A model generated the notes under the pieces. That model was not told the origin of the DNA and ran no database searches. It worked only from the letters and a program-made list of their open reading frames with translations. A stretch of DNA of 42,038 nt, taken from Filomicrobium sp. (GTDB lineage: Bacteria > Pseudomonadota > Alphaproteobacteria > Rhizobiales > Hyphomicrobiaceae). This document shows, one piece after another, positions 1 to 9,089 of the stretch. Each line of letters starts with the position of its first letter. Position 1 is the stretch's first letter. The stretch spans positions 20,991 to 63,028 of the forward strand of contig NZGY01000158.1 in the NCBI GenBank assembly GCA_002689605.1, written 5' to 3'. The translations under genes and the position numbers were made by a program.

Positions 1-5
1 CTGAC

Positions 6-935
6 GTGCAGCGTGTTCTTGACGGTGCTCCGACGGAACCCGGTGGCGATACAGATCGCTTTGGTCGTCCCGCCCTTGGACAGGAGTTTGAGCGACCAGC
101 TTACCGATGGGCGAAACCATTAAGTGATCCGCTAGGTGGTACTTCACTCAACAAGGGACGACATCCGGTTAAGATGGCCGACGCAAAGCCCGCAGACGAT
201 GCGCCAGAATGGACTGTCCAACTATTGGATGGAAATCTGCAGCTCATGGATTCATGCTTCCGTCTTTACGGACATCCCGGCCTGCTTGCCGTTGCTGAAG
301 CGATCAATGGCGCTGACTTCGTGCCTTACAATGAAGTGACGTTCGTCAAAGAACCGGGCCTCGGGCCATCAGTTGCATGGCATCAGGACGGCACAACCCA
401 TTGGGATGCGGACGATTGGGATGAAGGTGCGCACGGCTTCAACTTCATGACGCAGCTTTATCCAAGCACAGCCGCCAACTGTGTCTGGACACTGCCCGGC
501 AGCCATAAGATGGGTAAGGTCGATATCAAGCAGCTGGTCGCAGAAAGCGGATCAGAGCGCATCGAAGGCGCAGTTCCTATGGTGTGCGAACCCGGCGACG
601 TGATGGTGCTCAACCGGCAGGCTGTTCATGGGTCTTTCGCTAACGCATCGCCAGATCGCCGTATCACACTCAATGCTGGCTTCTTCCCGCGCAAGCGCGT
701 CCTCAACGTTACGACGGAAAAGCTGGACGGTGTCGAGCATACCTACACACAGGAACGTATTGATAATCGTTCTCGCCTGATTGCTTTGGCCATCGATGCA
801 CGCCAGCAAAAATATCCAGACGAGCAGCGCTACACCTACCAACCTTTTGCTGGTCAGGAAGATGACCGTCGCTGGAATGAGAACATGCGTGCGAGTGTTC
901 TGAAGGATTACAATCTGCAGGATATGTACATTTGA
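6..935 (+). CDS. Phytanoyl-CoA dioxygenase (PhyH) family protein, probably 5'-truncated by the window edge
   Basis: ORF with WHQDG (HxD) and a distal AVHGS histidine, plus PGSHKMG; the reading frame is near the window start. Confidence 0.8.
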   Translation: MQRVLDGAPTEPGGDTDRFGRPALGQEFERPAYRWAKPLSDPLGGTSLNKGRHPVKMADAKPADDAPEWTVQLLDGNLQLMDSCFRLYGHPGLLAVAEAINGADFVPYNEVTFVKEPGLGPSVAWHQDGTTHWDADDWDEGAHGFNFMTQLYPSTAANCVWTLPGSHKMGKVDIKQLVAESGSERIEGAVPMVCEPGDVMVLNRQAVHGSFANASPDRRITLNAGFFPRKRVLNVTTEKLDGVEHTYTQERIDNRSRLIALAIDARQQKYPDEQRYTYQPFAGQEDDRRWNENMRASVLKDYNLQDMYI

Positions 936-956
936 ACCAATCGCCGTCAGAGAAAT

Positions 957-1283
957 CTAGTTGACTATCATTAAACCGATGACGGCGACAGCGAGCAAGC
1001 TTGAGCCGATGCCCATCCACTTTGCGCGCTCGACTTTTGAGCCAGCAATCAGCCAAATCAAAATCAGACTGAGGACAACGATAGTCGGCCCGATGATTTC
1101 GACGCCGATCACAGGTGGAAGCCCGATGCTGGTCAGATAGCTGGCTGCCGCGTTCATAAGACGCTCGAACTCTTCCCTTTGCTCAGCCCATAGACCCCAG
1201 CCAACTACTGCTGCCAAGGGCAGAGCAAATCCCATCGCCAAACAAAGTACCGCTCCAACGAAACTCCGCATTCTACTAACCAA
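957..1283 (-). CDS. Hypothetical small membrane protein
   Basis: 108 aa ORF with several hydrophobic segments; sits between two recognisable genes. Confidence 0.5.
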   Translation of the reverse strand: MVSRMRSFVGAVLCLAMGFALPLAAVVGWGLWAEQREEFERLMNAAASYLTSIGLPPVIGVEIIGPTIVVLSLILIWLIAGSKVERAKWMGIGSSLLAVAVIGLMIVN

Positions 1284-1461
1284 GCTAGTTCCCTACGAAG
1301 ACTTATACCCAGCAGGCTGGCAAATTTGGGCTGGCGCGATCAAGAAGTTCGGTCGTAATTAGCAACCATCTGATTGACTGGGAGTTTCGCGCTGTCGCCA
1401 TCACCAAAAGCGGACTTTCCCGTTTGCTTGAGCTCAGCGGGGATGATGGGAGACCTGGCGA

Positions 1462-2217
1462 TCAGCCGAGCACTTCCTCGGCGATGGTGAGCGCGTTCAA
1501 GGCCGGAGGGAAGCCGGAGTACGGGCCAGTTTGAATGATGACTTCAATTACCTCTTCGCGAGACACACCAACATTGGGTGCTGATTGAAAGAACTTGCGT
1601 TGCTGACCTGCCATCTGCGTGGCAGTGAAGGCCGCAACGGAACAGATCATACGTTGGCGACGAGTTATCCCGGGCCGGTTCCAGATCTCGCCATAGAGAT
1701 ACTGGATGGCATTTGTGTAAAGTGTAGCTGCAGCAGAGTCCGGCGCCGCGTAACCGCCATCCGCGCGTTCGCGGTGAAGATCTCGCATCGTTTCATCGCC
1801 TATCTTCATAAGGTCGTCGAGGTCGTGTTCCTGCAGCTCTTCGTCCGGTTGCGGCAAACCTCTCTCGCTCAGAATATCATTGACAACCGTCAATGAGTTC
1901 AGCGCGGACGGCATTCCAGAATACATAGCGCAATGCAACATGACTTCCTGAATGAGGCGCGGCTTCATACCAAGGTTCAGCGCACCTCGCACGTAGAAAC
2001 CAACTTGTGGCAGATACTGTTTGGACGTGAGTGCCGAGAGGGTTGCAAGCATGCGATTTTCAAGTTCGAGGCCTGGACGTCCCCAGATACGACCGAAGAT
2101 CACTTCGTCCACAAGATGCGGCATACCTGGTAGCAATTCCGCGCCAATATCATCTGGAAGACCCAGTTTCCTGCGGACTTCCTCACCTTTCCGGCCCAGC
2201 TGTTCTCTTTCGGTCAT
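1462..2217 (-). CDS. Carboxymuconolactone decarboxylase (CMD) family protein with two CMD-like repeats
   Basis: Repeated pattern EVMLHCAMYSGMPSALNSL and EVIIQTGPYSGFPPALNAL; start trimmed to MTEREQLGRKGEEVRRKLG. Confidence 0.75.
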   Translation of the reverse strand: MTEREQLGRKGEEVRRKLGLPDDIGAELLPGMPHLVDEVIFGRIWGRPGLELENRMLATLSALTSKQYLPQVGFYVRGALNLGMKPRLIQEVMLHCAMYSGMPSALNSLTVVNDILSERGLPQPDEELQEHDLDDLMKIGDETMRDLHRERADGGYAAPDSAAATLYTNAIQYLYGEIWNRPGITRRQRMICSVAAFTATQMAGQQRKFFQSAPNVGVSREEVIEVIIQTGPYSGFPPALNALTIAEEVLG

Positions 2218-2397
2218 CGTAAACTCTTCTTGTGTTTTCCCGCTCGAATACATACTCGCGATGAGTGAAACAGCCACGTGCCACCGCTGGCAACTGCTTA
2301 TCGCGTCAATGATCAGCAATATTTGCTATCTGGTTGCCATACGTCTCACAGCAGGCTTGTTTAGCTGAGGGCAACATCAAGCGACGGAGCCGGCCAA

Positions 2398-3276
2398 ATG
2401 ACCCCTGAAGACATCCTTCAACACAATCCCAATGTGGTGAGCCAGGCCCAGCGAAAGCAGTACTTTCAGGACGGTTTTCTGACCATTCCAGATGCGATTC
2501 CCGCCGAGTGGGTTGAGCGCCTCAGAACGCTGTCCGAGCAGTTCCTCGATGCGAGCAGGCGCTTTTCTGTGTCTGACAATGTCTTTGATATCGGCCCAAA
2601 TCACTCAACTGAAACTCCGCACGTCCGTCGCTTGAAAGCGCTGGTTGACCGGCATCCGGACTTCTGGGCATTTGCTAGCGACTCACCACTAACAGAAATC
2701 GCTGCTGACCTTCTTGGGCCGGACGTCAAATTCCACTCCAGCAAACTCAATTACAAGTGGCCAGGCGGCGGCGAGATCGTACACTGGCACCAAGACATTA
2801 CTGCCTGGCCACACACCAACTATTCGCTTGTCACGCTTGGTGTCCATCTTGATGACGTTGGTTACGAAGAGGGTCCGCTGAGCTGCATTCCAGGTTCGCA
2901 CAATGGCGAACTATTCGTGCAGCGCGATGAGGATTATCGTTGGACTGGTTCGATCTCCGACAATGACATGGCAGGTGTCGATCTTGATAGCGCTGCCGAC
3001 ATGCAGGGCGGCCCCGGAACAGTGACTGCTATCCATTGTCGTACCATTCATGGCTCACGCGCAAACCTGACGAAGCGCGTGCGTGCACTGCCGCTGTTTG
3101 TGTTTGCTTCGGCCGATGCCTTCGCCTGGATGCCGCCGCCATCTCCGACGTCAAAAACCGGTGAGATTGTGAGAGGTGAGGCTGCCAGGTTTGCGCACTT
3201 TGATCCACGCCCCTGTCCGGTGCCGCCGAACTGGGCCATAGAGGGTTACAACTCAATTTTCGCCGCGCAGAAGTAG
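2398..3276 (+). CDS. Phytanoyl-CoA dioxygenase (PhyH) family protein
   Basis: WHQDITAWPHTNY (HxD), PGSHNGELF, and distal IHGSRAN histidine. Confidence 0.85.
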   Translation: MTPEDILQHNPNVVSQAQRKQYFQDGFLTIPDAIPAEWVERLRTLSEQFLDASRRFSVSDNVFDIGPNHSTETPHVRRLKALVDRHPDFWAFASDSPLTEIAADLLGPDVKFHSSKLNYKWPGGGEIVHWHQDITAWPHTNYSLVTLGVHLDDVGYEEGPLSCIPGSHNGELFVQRDEDYRWTGSISDNDMAGVDLDSAADMQGGPGTVTAIHCRTIHGSRANLTKRVRALPLFVFASADAFAWMPPPSPTSKTGEIVRGEAARFAHFDPRPCPVPPNWAIEGYNSIFAAQK

Positions 3277-3297
3277 GCAAAGTCGTTCGGAGCAAGT

Positions 3298-3819
3298 TTG
3301 ATGTACGGTATGAAAGAAGTTGGACCGCAGCGCTATCGCGAGTCGCTCGGGCGTTACTTCGAGGACTTTCAAATTGGCGATGTTTATGAGCACCGGCCAG
3401 GGCGAACGATCACGGAAGCTGATAATTCATGGTTCACCCTGCTGACGATGAATACGCACCCGTTGCACTTTGATGCCGAGTACGCAAAGCACAGCGAGTT
3501 TGGCAAGCCGCTCGTCAACAGTACATTCACACTGGCCGTGGTGACTGGTATGACTGTTTCCGACACCAGTCAGAAGGCAATTGCGAACCTTGGGTGGGAC
3601 GGCATTAAACTAACCGGGCCGGTATTTGTCGGTGACACGATTTACGCCGAGTCCGAGGTTCTGGATAAGCGCGAGTCGAAGTCGCGACCCAACCAAGGCA
3701 TCGTCATCATCAGCACGCGCGGCCTGAAACAGGATGGTTCTGAGTTCATGTCCTTTACCCGGAACATGTTGATGCCAATGCGCGGACATTCAGTCGAAGA
3801 CAAAGTTGAGAACTATTAG
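3298..3819 (+). CDS. MaoC family (hotdog) dehydratase
   Basis: YFEDFQIGDVYEHRPGRTITEADN and HPLHFDAEYAKHSEFGKPLVNSTFTLAV hotdog hydratase pattern. Confidence 0.85.
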   Translation: MMYGMKEVGPQRYRESLGRYFEDFQIGDVYEHRPGRTITEADNSWFTLLTMNTHPLHFDAEYAKHSEFGKPLVNSTFTLAVVTGMTVSDTSQKAIANLGWDGIKLTGPVFVGDTIYAESEVLDKRESKSRPNQGIVIISTRGLKQDGSEFMSFTRNMLMPMRGHSVEDKVENY

Positions 3820-3858
3820 TCGTTGTTGGGATCGGGCAATGAACACTACAAGAAGTAG

Positions 3859-3937
3859 GCGGGAACCCAGGCAACCTCAATATCTCAGCGCTCGAAAAGC
3901 TTGTCGCTTGGATCCCCACCTGCGTGGGGATGACGAA
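3859..3937. repeat. Intergenic palindromic repeat of the dispersed VIPxxxGIQ type, with an adjacent degenerate half-copy
   Basis: Perfect 8-bp stem ATCCCCAC(3912-3919)-CTGC-GTGGGGAT(3924-3931); minus-strand translation FVIPTQVGIQ; nearby AGGCGGGAACCCAGG resembles half of a related unit. Confidence 0.7.
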
Positions 3938-4030
3938 AGATTTGCTCAGTTTCAATAGATGAAACTGAGGCGTCAGAGTATTTCTCTTTCAGGGAAAAAG
4001 GGCGCATCTGAAGGTTAAGGAAAGTAGATC

Positions 4031-5197
4031 ATGGACGGACATCAATCCCCTGAGACCATCGAAGTTGAAACCCAGATACTGGATGTGGTTAATAAGTTTC
4101 TCGTCCGCGAGGTCGAGCCGCACGTGATGGCATTGGAGCATGCTGACGAATATCCGGCCGACATGGTTGAGGGCATGAAAGAGTTTGGCTTGTTTGGCTC
4201 AATCATTCCGGAGGAATACGGCGGGGTTGGCCTTAACGTGACGACCTACGCCAAGATCGTCGAGCGGGTTACCGAGAGCTGGATGTCATTGTCCGGAATC
4301 TTCAATTCGCATCTTATCATGGCGAATGCCGTGATGCGGTTTGGCACCGAGGAGCAGAAACGAACCTGGTTGCCAAAGTTTGCAACCGGCGATGTCCGCG
4401 GTGGCCTTGCGCTCACAGAACCCAACTGCGGTACAGATCTGCAGGCGATCCGCACATCAGCCAAACGCGATGGAAATGAATACGTCATCAACGGCACTAA
4501 GACCTGGATATCCAACGGCATCCACGGCTCGTGCTTTGCGTTGCTCGTTAAGACAGACACGGAGATTGAGCCACGTCACAAGGGTATGAGCCTTTTCATT
4601 GCGCCAAAGGGTGAAGGTTTCACTGCAAGCCGGAAACTGGAGAAACTCGGCTACAAAGGCATCGATTCTGCTGAGCTGGTATTTGAAGATTACCGTTTGT
4701 CAGCCGACCACCTCATCGGTGGCACGGAAGGCATGGGCCTGAAGCATGCCATGGGCGGACTTGAACTCGGTCGCATCAATGTTGCCGCTCGTGGTGTCGG
4801 TGTCGCCAAGCGCGCGCTCGATCTGGCCGTCGCCTATGCGCAGCAGCGGGAAACATTCGGGCAACCAATCGCGCAACACCAATCGATTCAAATCAAGCTC
4901 GCAGATATGGCAACCAAGCTTGAGTCATCGCGTCATTTGACTCGTGCGGCGGCTGAGGCGCTCGATGCCGGTGAGCGCTGCGATATGGAAGCTGGCATGG
5001 CCAAGCTGATGGCGACGGAAACCGCACTGTTCAATGCCACCGAGTCCATGCGCATCCACGGCGCCTACGGTTACTCGAAAGAGTTTGAGATCGAACGGCT
5101 CTATCGCGATGCGCCCTTGTTATGCATTGGTGAAGGCACAAACGAATTGCAGCGCATCATCATTGCCCGTCAGTTGGTGGCACGCAATCCAATCTGA
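4031..5197 (+). CDS. Acyl-CoA dehydrogenase family protein
   Basis: ALTEPNCGTDLQAIRTSA, ETFGQPIAQHQSIQIKLADM, MRIHGAYGYSKEFEIERLYRDA, and GEGTNELQRIIIARQL motifs. Confidence 0.92.
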   Translation: MDGHQSPETIEVETQILDVVNKFLVREVEPHVMALEHADEYPADMVEGMKEFGLFGSIIPEEYGGVGLNVTTYAKIVERVTESWMSLSGIFNSHLIMANAVMRFGTEEQKRTWLPKFATGDVRGGLALTEPNCGTDLQAIRTSAKRDGNEYVINGTKTWISNGIHGSCFALLVKTDTEIEPRHKGMSLFIAPKGEGFTASRKLEKLGYKGIDSAELVFEDYRLSADHLIGGTEGMGLKHAMGGLELGRINVAARGVGVAKRALDLAVAYAQQRETFGQPIAQHQSIQIKLADMATKLESSRHLTRAAAEALDAGERCDMEAGMAKLMATETALFNATESMRIHGAYGYSKEFEIERLYRDAPLLCIGEGTNELQRIIIARQLVARNPI

Positions 5198-5223
5198 CCT
5201 GGCCCACGATCGGAACTCTCTCA

Positions 5224-6420
5224 ATGAAATTTCCACTCGAAGGCGTGCGCATCATCTCGGTCGAGCAGTATGGTGCCGGTCCGTTCGGAACGATGCAGCT
5301 GGCCGACCTCGGTGCAGAGATCATCAAGATCGAAAATGCTTCCGAGGGCGGTGATGTCGGGCGACACGTCCGGCATCCGGATGATCCACTGCCGCAAGGC
5401 GACAGCATGTTTCATCAGGCGTTCAACCGGAACAAGTGCAGCATTACACTGAATCTGAAGAGCGATGAAGGCGCGGATATCTTGCATCGCTTGGTGAAGA
5501 CGGCTGATGCCGTATTCAACAATCTGCGCGGCGACCTGCCAGCCAAGCTTGGCCTCACCTACGATGACCTCAAACACATCAATGAAAAAATTGTGTGCGT
5601 GCACTTGTCTGCATATGGCCGGAATAATGAGCGCGAGGCTTGGCCGGGTTACGACTATCTCATGCAGGCCGAGTGCGTCTATCTTTTAGTAACCGGCGAG
5701 CCGGATGGACCACCTTCGCGGTTTGGCTTGTCGCTCGTCGATCTATCAACCGGGTTGCAGGCAGCCATTGCACTGTCCTCCGGCATACTTGGTGCACGAA
5801 CCAGTGGCAAAGGTGGTGACTACGATGTCAGTCTGTTCGATGCTGCCACCGCCAATATCTGCTACGTCGGAGCATGGTATCTGACCGCGGGGATCAACAC
5901 GGGCCGCAGTGCTCGCTCCGGACATCCTAATCTCACACCCAGCCAACTCTACAAGACGAAAGACGGCTGGATTTTCATTATGTGCAACAAAGAGAAATTC
6001 TGGCCGGTGCTGTGCGATGCGATTGGTCGGCCGGAGCTTGGCTCCGATCCAAACTATGCAAGTTTCGCTGACCGTCTGCGCAATCGCGACCAACTCACCG
6101 AAGTTCTGGATGATGCGCTTTCAACGCACACAACGGACGAGTGGATGGAGAAGTTTGCCGGTCGTGTCCCGGCAGCACCTGTCAACGATATCGCCAAAGC
6201 TCTCGAAAATCCGTTTGCGCGCTCAACTGGTCAGATCATTTCCTACGATGCACCTGATGGCACAACTGTTACGTCGACAGGCCCGGCGATCCGAATTCCT
6301 AGGCAGGTTCCTCTAGCCAAAGGTGCGCCGGCGATGGCGCAAGACCTGGATGAGGTCTTGTCAGAAATTGGCGTGAGCAGGGAGCAGCTTGAAGAGCTCA
6401 AGGCTCGCAAAATCGTGTAG
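5224..6420 (+). CDS. CaiB/BaiF family CoA-transferase
   Basis: N-terminal MKFPLEGVRIISVEQYGAGPFGTMQLADLGAEIIKIE and DYDVSLFDAATA with the conserved Asp. Confidence 0.92.
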   Translation: MKFPLEGVRIISVEQYGAGPFGTMQLADLGAEIIKIENASEGGDVGRHVRHPDDPLPQGDSMFHQAFNRNKCSITLNLKSDEGADILHRLVKTADAVFNNLRGDLPAKLGLTYDDLKHINEKIVCVHLSAYGRNNEREAWPGYDYLMQAECVYLLVTGEPDGPPSRFGLSLVDLSTGLQAAIALSSGILGARTSGKGGDYDVSLFDAATANICYVGAWYLTAGINTGRSARSGHPNLTPSQLYKTKDGWIFIMCNKEKFWPVLCDAIGRPELGSDPNYASFADRLRNRDQLTEVLDDALSTHTTDEWMEKFAGRVPAAPVNDIAKALENPFARSTGQIISYDAPDGTTVTSTGPAIRIPRQVPLAKGAPAMAQDLDEVLSEIGVSREQLEELKARKIV

Positions 6421-6570
6421 AGCAATGTGCTTCCAGTTGAAACCAAATGCCTGATTCCAGCTTCACGCAGGATGATCTAGAGCAACAATCGCATATGAGA
6501 AGGCCAATCGCTTGCGACTACAAATCCGCTGCGCCTACACTCCAGAAAACCAAGAACCGGAGGGCGTCCT

Positions 6571-7065
6571 ATGGTCAAGGTGCATGACACAATTGATTTT
6601 GATGCGGTTGAGTGGCGCCACGTTACGGATCCGAACTGCAAGGAATTCAAGATCGACTTCGAATACAGCCTGCTTGGTTACGATGAGCCCAGTGGTCGCC
6701 TCGACATGTTGTTGCGCTATGCGCCTGGCAAAGGCCATTGCCGCCGGCACCGCCACGTGGCTTCGACGATGACACTCGTCCTCGAAGGAGAACAGTTCCT
6801 CAGCGAAACCCAACCTGATGGTTCAATGAAGCACATCCATCGTAAGACTGGTGAATACGCACTCGCTAACCCCGATGCCCTGCCGCATCTCGAACATGGC
6901 GGCGAAGGGGGCGGTACTGTGCTGCTCTCGATGTATGCGCCTGACGGAATCCTCTTCGAATACTTCGATGAAAACATGGAGAACGGCTGGACCGTCTCGA
7001 TCGCTGAGTACATCGAGAGCTGGAACAGTGGCACCATCCACGGCGCGGTGCCGTCAGCGGCCTGA
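6571..7065 (+). CDS. Cupin domain protein
   Basis: RHRHVASTMTLVLEGEQ metal-binding cupin pattern and a distal LPHLEHGGEGG. Confidence 0.7.
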   Translation: MVKVHDTIDFDAVEWRHVTDPNCKEFKIDFEYSLLGYDEPSGRLDMLLRYAPGKGHCRRHRHVASTMTLVLEGEQFLSETQPDGSMKHIHRKTGEYALANPDALPHLEHGGEGGGTVLLSMYAPDGILFEYFDENMENGWTVSIAEYIESWNSGTIHGAVPSAA

Positions 7066-7089
7066 GCGACGACAGATTTAAGGGAGCGT

Positions 7090-8031
7090 ATGATGTCCAT
7101 TTTAGCAATCGGTGGTGCGGGTTTTATCGGTCGACGCCTGATACCAATTCTGGCATCTGCCGGCCATGAGGTAACCTGCATGGACATCGATGTGGCTAGT
7201 GCCACAGCTGCCTTCTCCGAGCTGTCGGATAAGGTCACTGTCGTGCGCGGAGATGTGACGCAATTCGATGATGTTATCGGCGCCATGCAGGAATCAAAGG
7301 CCGAACGCGTCGTAAACCTGTCCTACTTCATCGGTGAGTTGGCACCGCATGTTGCTTTCAAGCTTGATATCCAGGGCATGGACAATTGCTTCGAATCGGC
7401 CCGCCGGCTTGACGTTAAGCACACGGTGTTTGCCAGCTCTCTCGCAGTATCCGGGTCGCAGTCGAATTTTGGCGAACGGTTGGTGACTGAAACCGATGTA
7501 AGGCACGGCGAAACGCAATATGCAGCCAACAAGATCTACAACGAATGGCAGGCCCTAGATTATCGCCGCGCCTATGACATGACGATCACCTGCATCCGCC
7601 CGGCCAACGTGACAGGGCCCGACAAAAAGTTTGGCTCAATCGATCACGTCAACTGCATGTGCCAGCCGGCGCGGGGCAATATGGTTGAGTTCCCACATTC
7701 GGATGCGATGCGATGTGTCATCCACGTGGAGGATATGGCGGAGGTCTTTGCAAGAGTTCTGCTCTCAGACAAACCCAAACAGGAGACCTATAACTCCGGC
7801 GGGGCGTCAGTCAGCATGGGGGAGCTGGCGGCGCTGGTTCGCGAATTCCTACCGGATGCCGACATTCGCTTCGGTGCAGAATCGGGCGGGCGCGCGATCT
7901 CCAGCAATTTCATGATCGACAACAGCCGCGTCGTTGAAGAGTTTGGCGTCCAGTATGCGCCACTGCGGCAGCGGGTGAAGGAAGTCATCAACGATATCCG
8001 CTGCGAGGAAGGCCTGTCGCTTGTTGACTGA
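7090..8031 (+). CDS. NAD-dependent epimerase/dehydratase (extended SDR) family protein
   Basis: ILAIGGAGFIGRRLIPILASAGHEV Rossmann GxxGxxG; YAANKIYNE YxxxK; RPANVTGP. Confidence 0.88.
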   Translation: MMSILAIGGAGFIGRRLIPILASAGHEVTCMDIDVASATAAFSELSDKVTVVRGDVTQFDDVIGAMQESKAERVVNLSYFIGELAPHVAFKLDIQGMDNCFESARRLDVKHTVFASSLAVSGSQSNFGERLVTETDVRHGETQYAANKIYNEWQALDYRRAYDMTITCIRPANVTGPDKKFGSIDHVNCMCQPARGNMVEFPHSDAMRCVIHVEDMAEVFARVLLSDKPKQETYNSGGASVSMGELAALVREFLPDADIRFGAESGGRAISSNFMIDNSRVVEEFGVQYAPLRQRVKEVINDIRCEEGLSLVD

Positions 8032-8037
8032 TTGGAC

Positions 8038-9084
8038 TTACCAACTGCGGTTGAAGCCCTCAAACTGCATTGGGATCCTCTTGATATCCTGCAGCACATC
8101 CTTCGGGATTGCCGGACGCTTGTCGGCTGATGTGCTGGCATAAACAGCATCCGACACACCGCCAAACCGCTCTTGGATGGCTTTCGCAACCTCATCATAG
8201 CGGCCGACAGCGGTGAACAGGCGCACGACGTCGTCGCTGATTTCACCGGCGATCTTGTCCCACTGACCATCCTTCGTCATTTGATTGAGCTTGCGACCGA
8301 GATCACCGAGGCCATGGTGCTCCAACACCGGCCAGTAACCCGGCGTCGATCCGTAGAAAGCCACCCGGTAGCGAACCCATTCAACCATTTGCGCGACGTC
8401 ATCATCGGTTTCACCGGTAGCAATGAAACCACCACCTGTGACTTCGAAGTTTTCCCGCTTGCGCCCAGTCTTTGCCATACCCTGTTTGATAAGTGGCATG
8501 GCGATTTCTTCGGCATAAGCGCGTGTGCAGAACGGATGCAGCCTAACGCCATCGCAGGCCTCACCGGACAATCGCAGCGAGTGCTCGCCAACCGCTGCAA
8601 TGGTAATCGGCACGGGTGGCTGTGCCGTGGAAGGCGGCACAAAATTCGGGATCATCAGAGTGAACGTGTAATGCTTACCTTCGAATCGCAGTCGCTCACC
8701 TGTCTCCCATGACCACCAGATGGCGCGCAGAGCATTCACATATTCACGCATTCGCGGAACTGGTGGTGACCATGGCACAGAGAACCGTTTCTCATTGTGC
8801 GGTTTGATCTGCGGTCCGAGGCCGAGCACAAAGCGCCCCTTACTTGCCAACTGCAAGTCCCAACTGACATTGGCAACCACCATGGGGCTGCGCGGAAAGG
8901 CGATCGCAACCCCCGGGCCGAGTTCAACCTTCTCAGTTGCAACTGCTGCAACGGCCAAAGCTAGGAACGGCTCATGCTTGTTCTCCATGGTCATGAGCAT
9001 GTCGAAGCCCGCATCTTCCGCAGCCTTGGCGGCATTCGGTACAGCGCCAAGATCGCTCTGCGGCAGGGTCTGAATGATCTTCAT
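8038..9084 (-). CDS. LLM class flavin-dependent oxidoreductase (luciferase-like/F420-type)
   Basis: AAEDAGFDMLMTMENKHEPFLALAVAA, ELGPGVAIAFPRSPMVVANVSWDLQLASKGRFVLGLGPQIKPHNEKRF. Confidence 0.88.
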   Translation of the reverse strand: MKIIQTLPQSDLGAVPNAAKAAEDAGFDMLMTMENKHEPFLALAVAAVATEKVELGPGVAIAFPRSPMVVANVSWDLQLASKGRFVLGLGPQIKPHNEKRFSVPWSPPVPRMREYVNALRAIWWSWETGERLRFEGKHYTFTLMIPNFVPPSTAQPPVPITIAAVGEHSLRLSGEACDGVRLHPFCTRAYAEEIAMPLIKQGMAKTGRKRENFEVTGGGFIATGETDDDVAQMVEWVRYRVAFYGSTPGYWPVLEHHGLGDLGRKLNQMTKDGQWDKIAGEISDDVVRLFTAVGRYDEVAKAIQERFGGVSDAVYASTSADKRPAIPKDVLQDIKRIPMQFEGFNRSW

Positions 9085-9089
9085 TTTCT

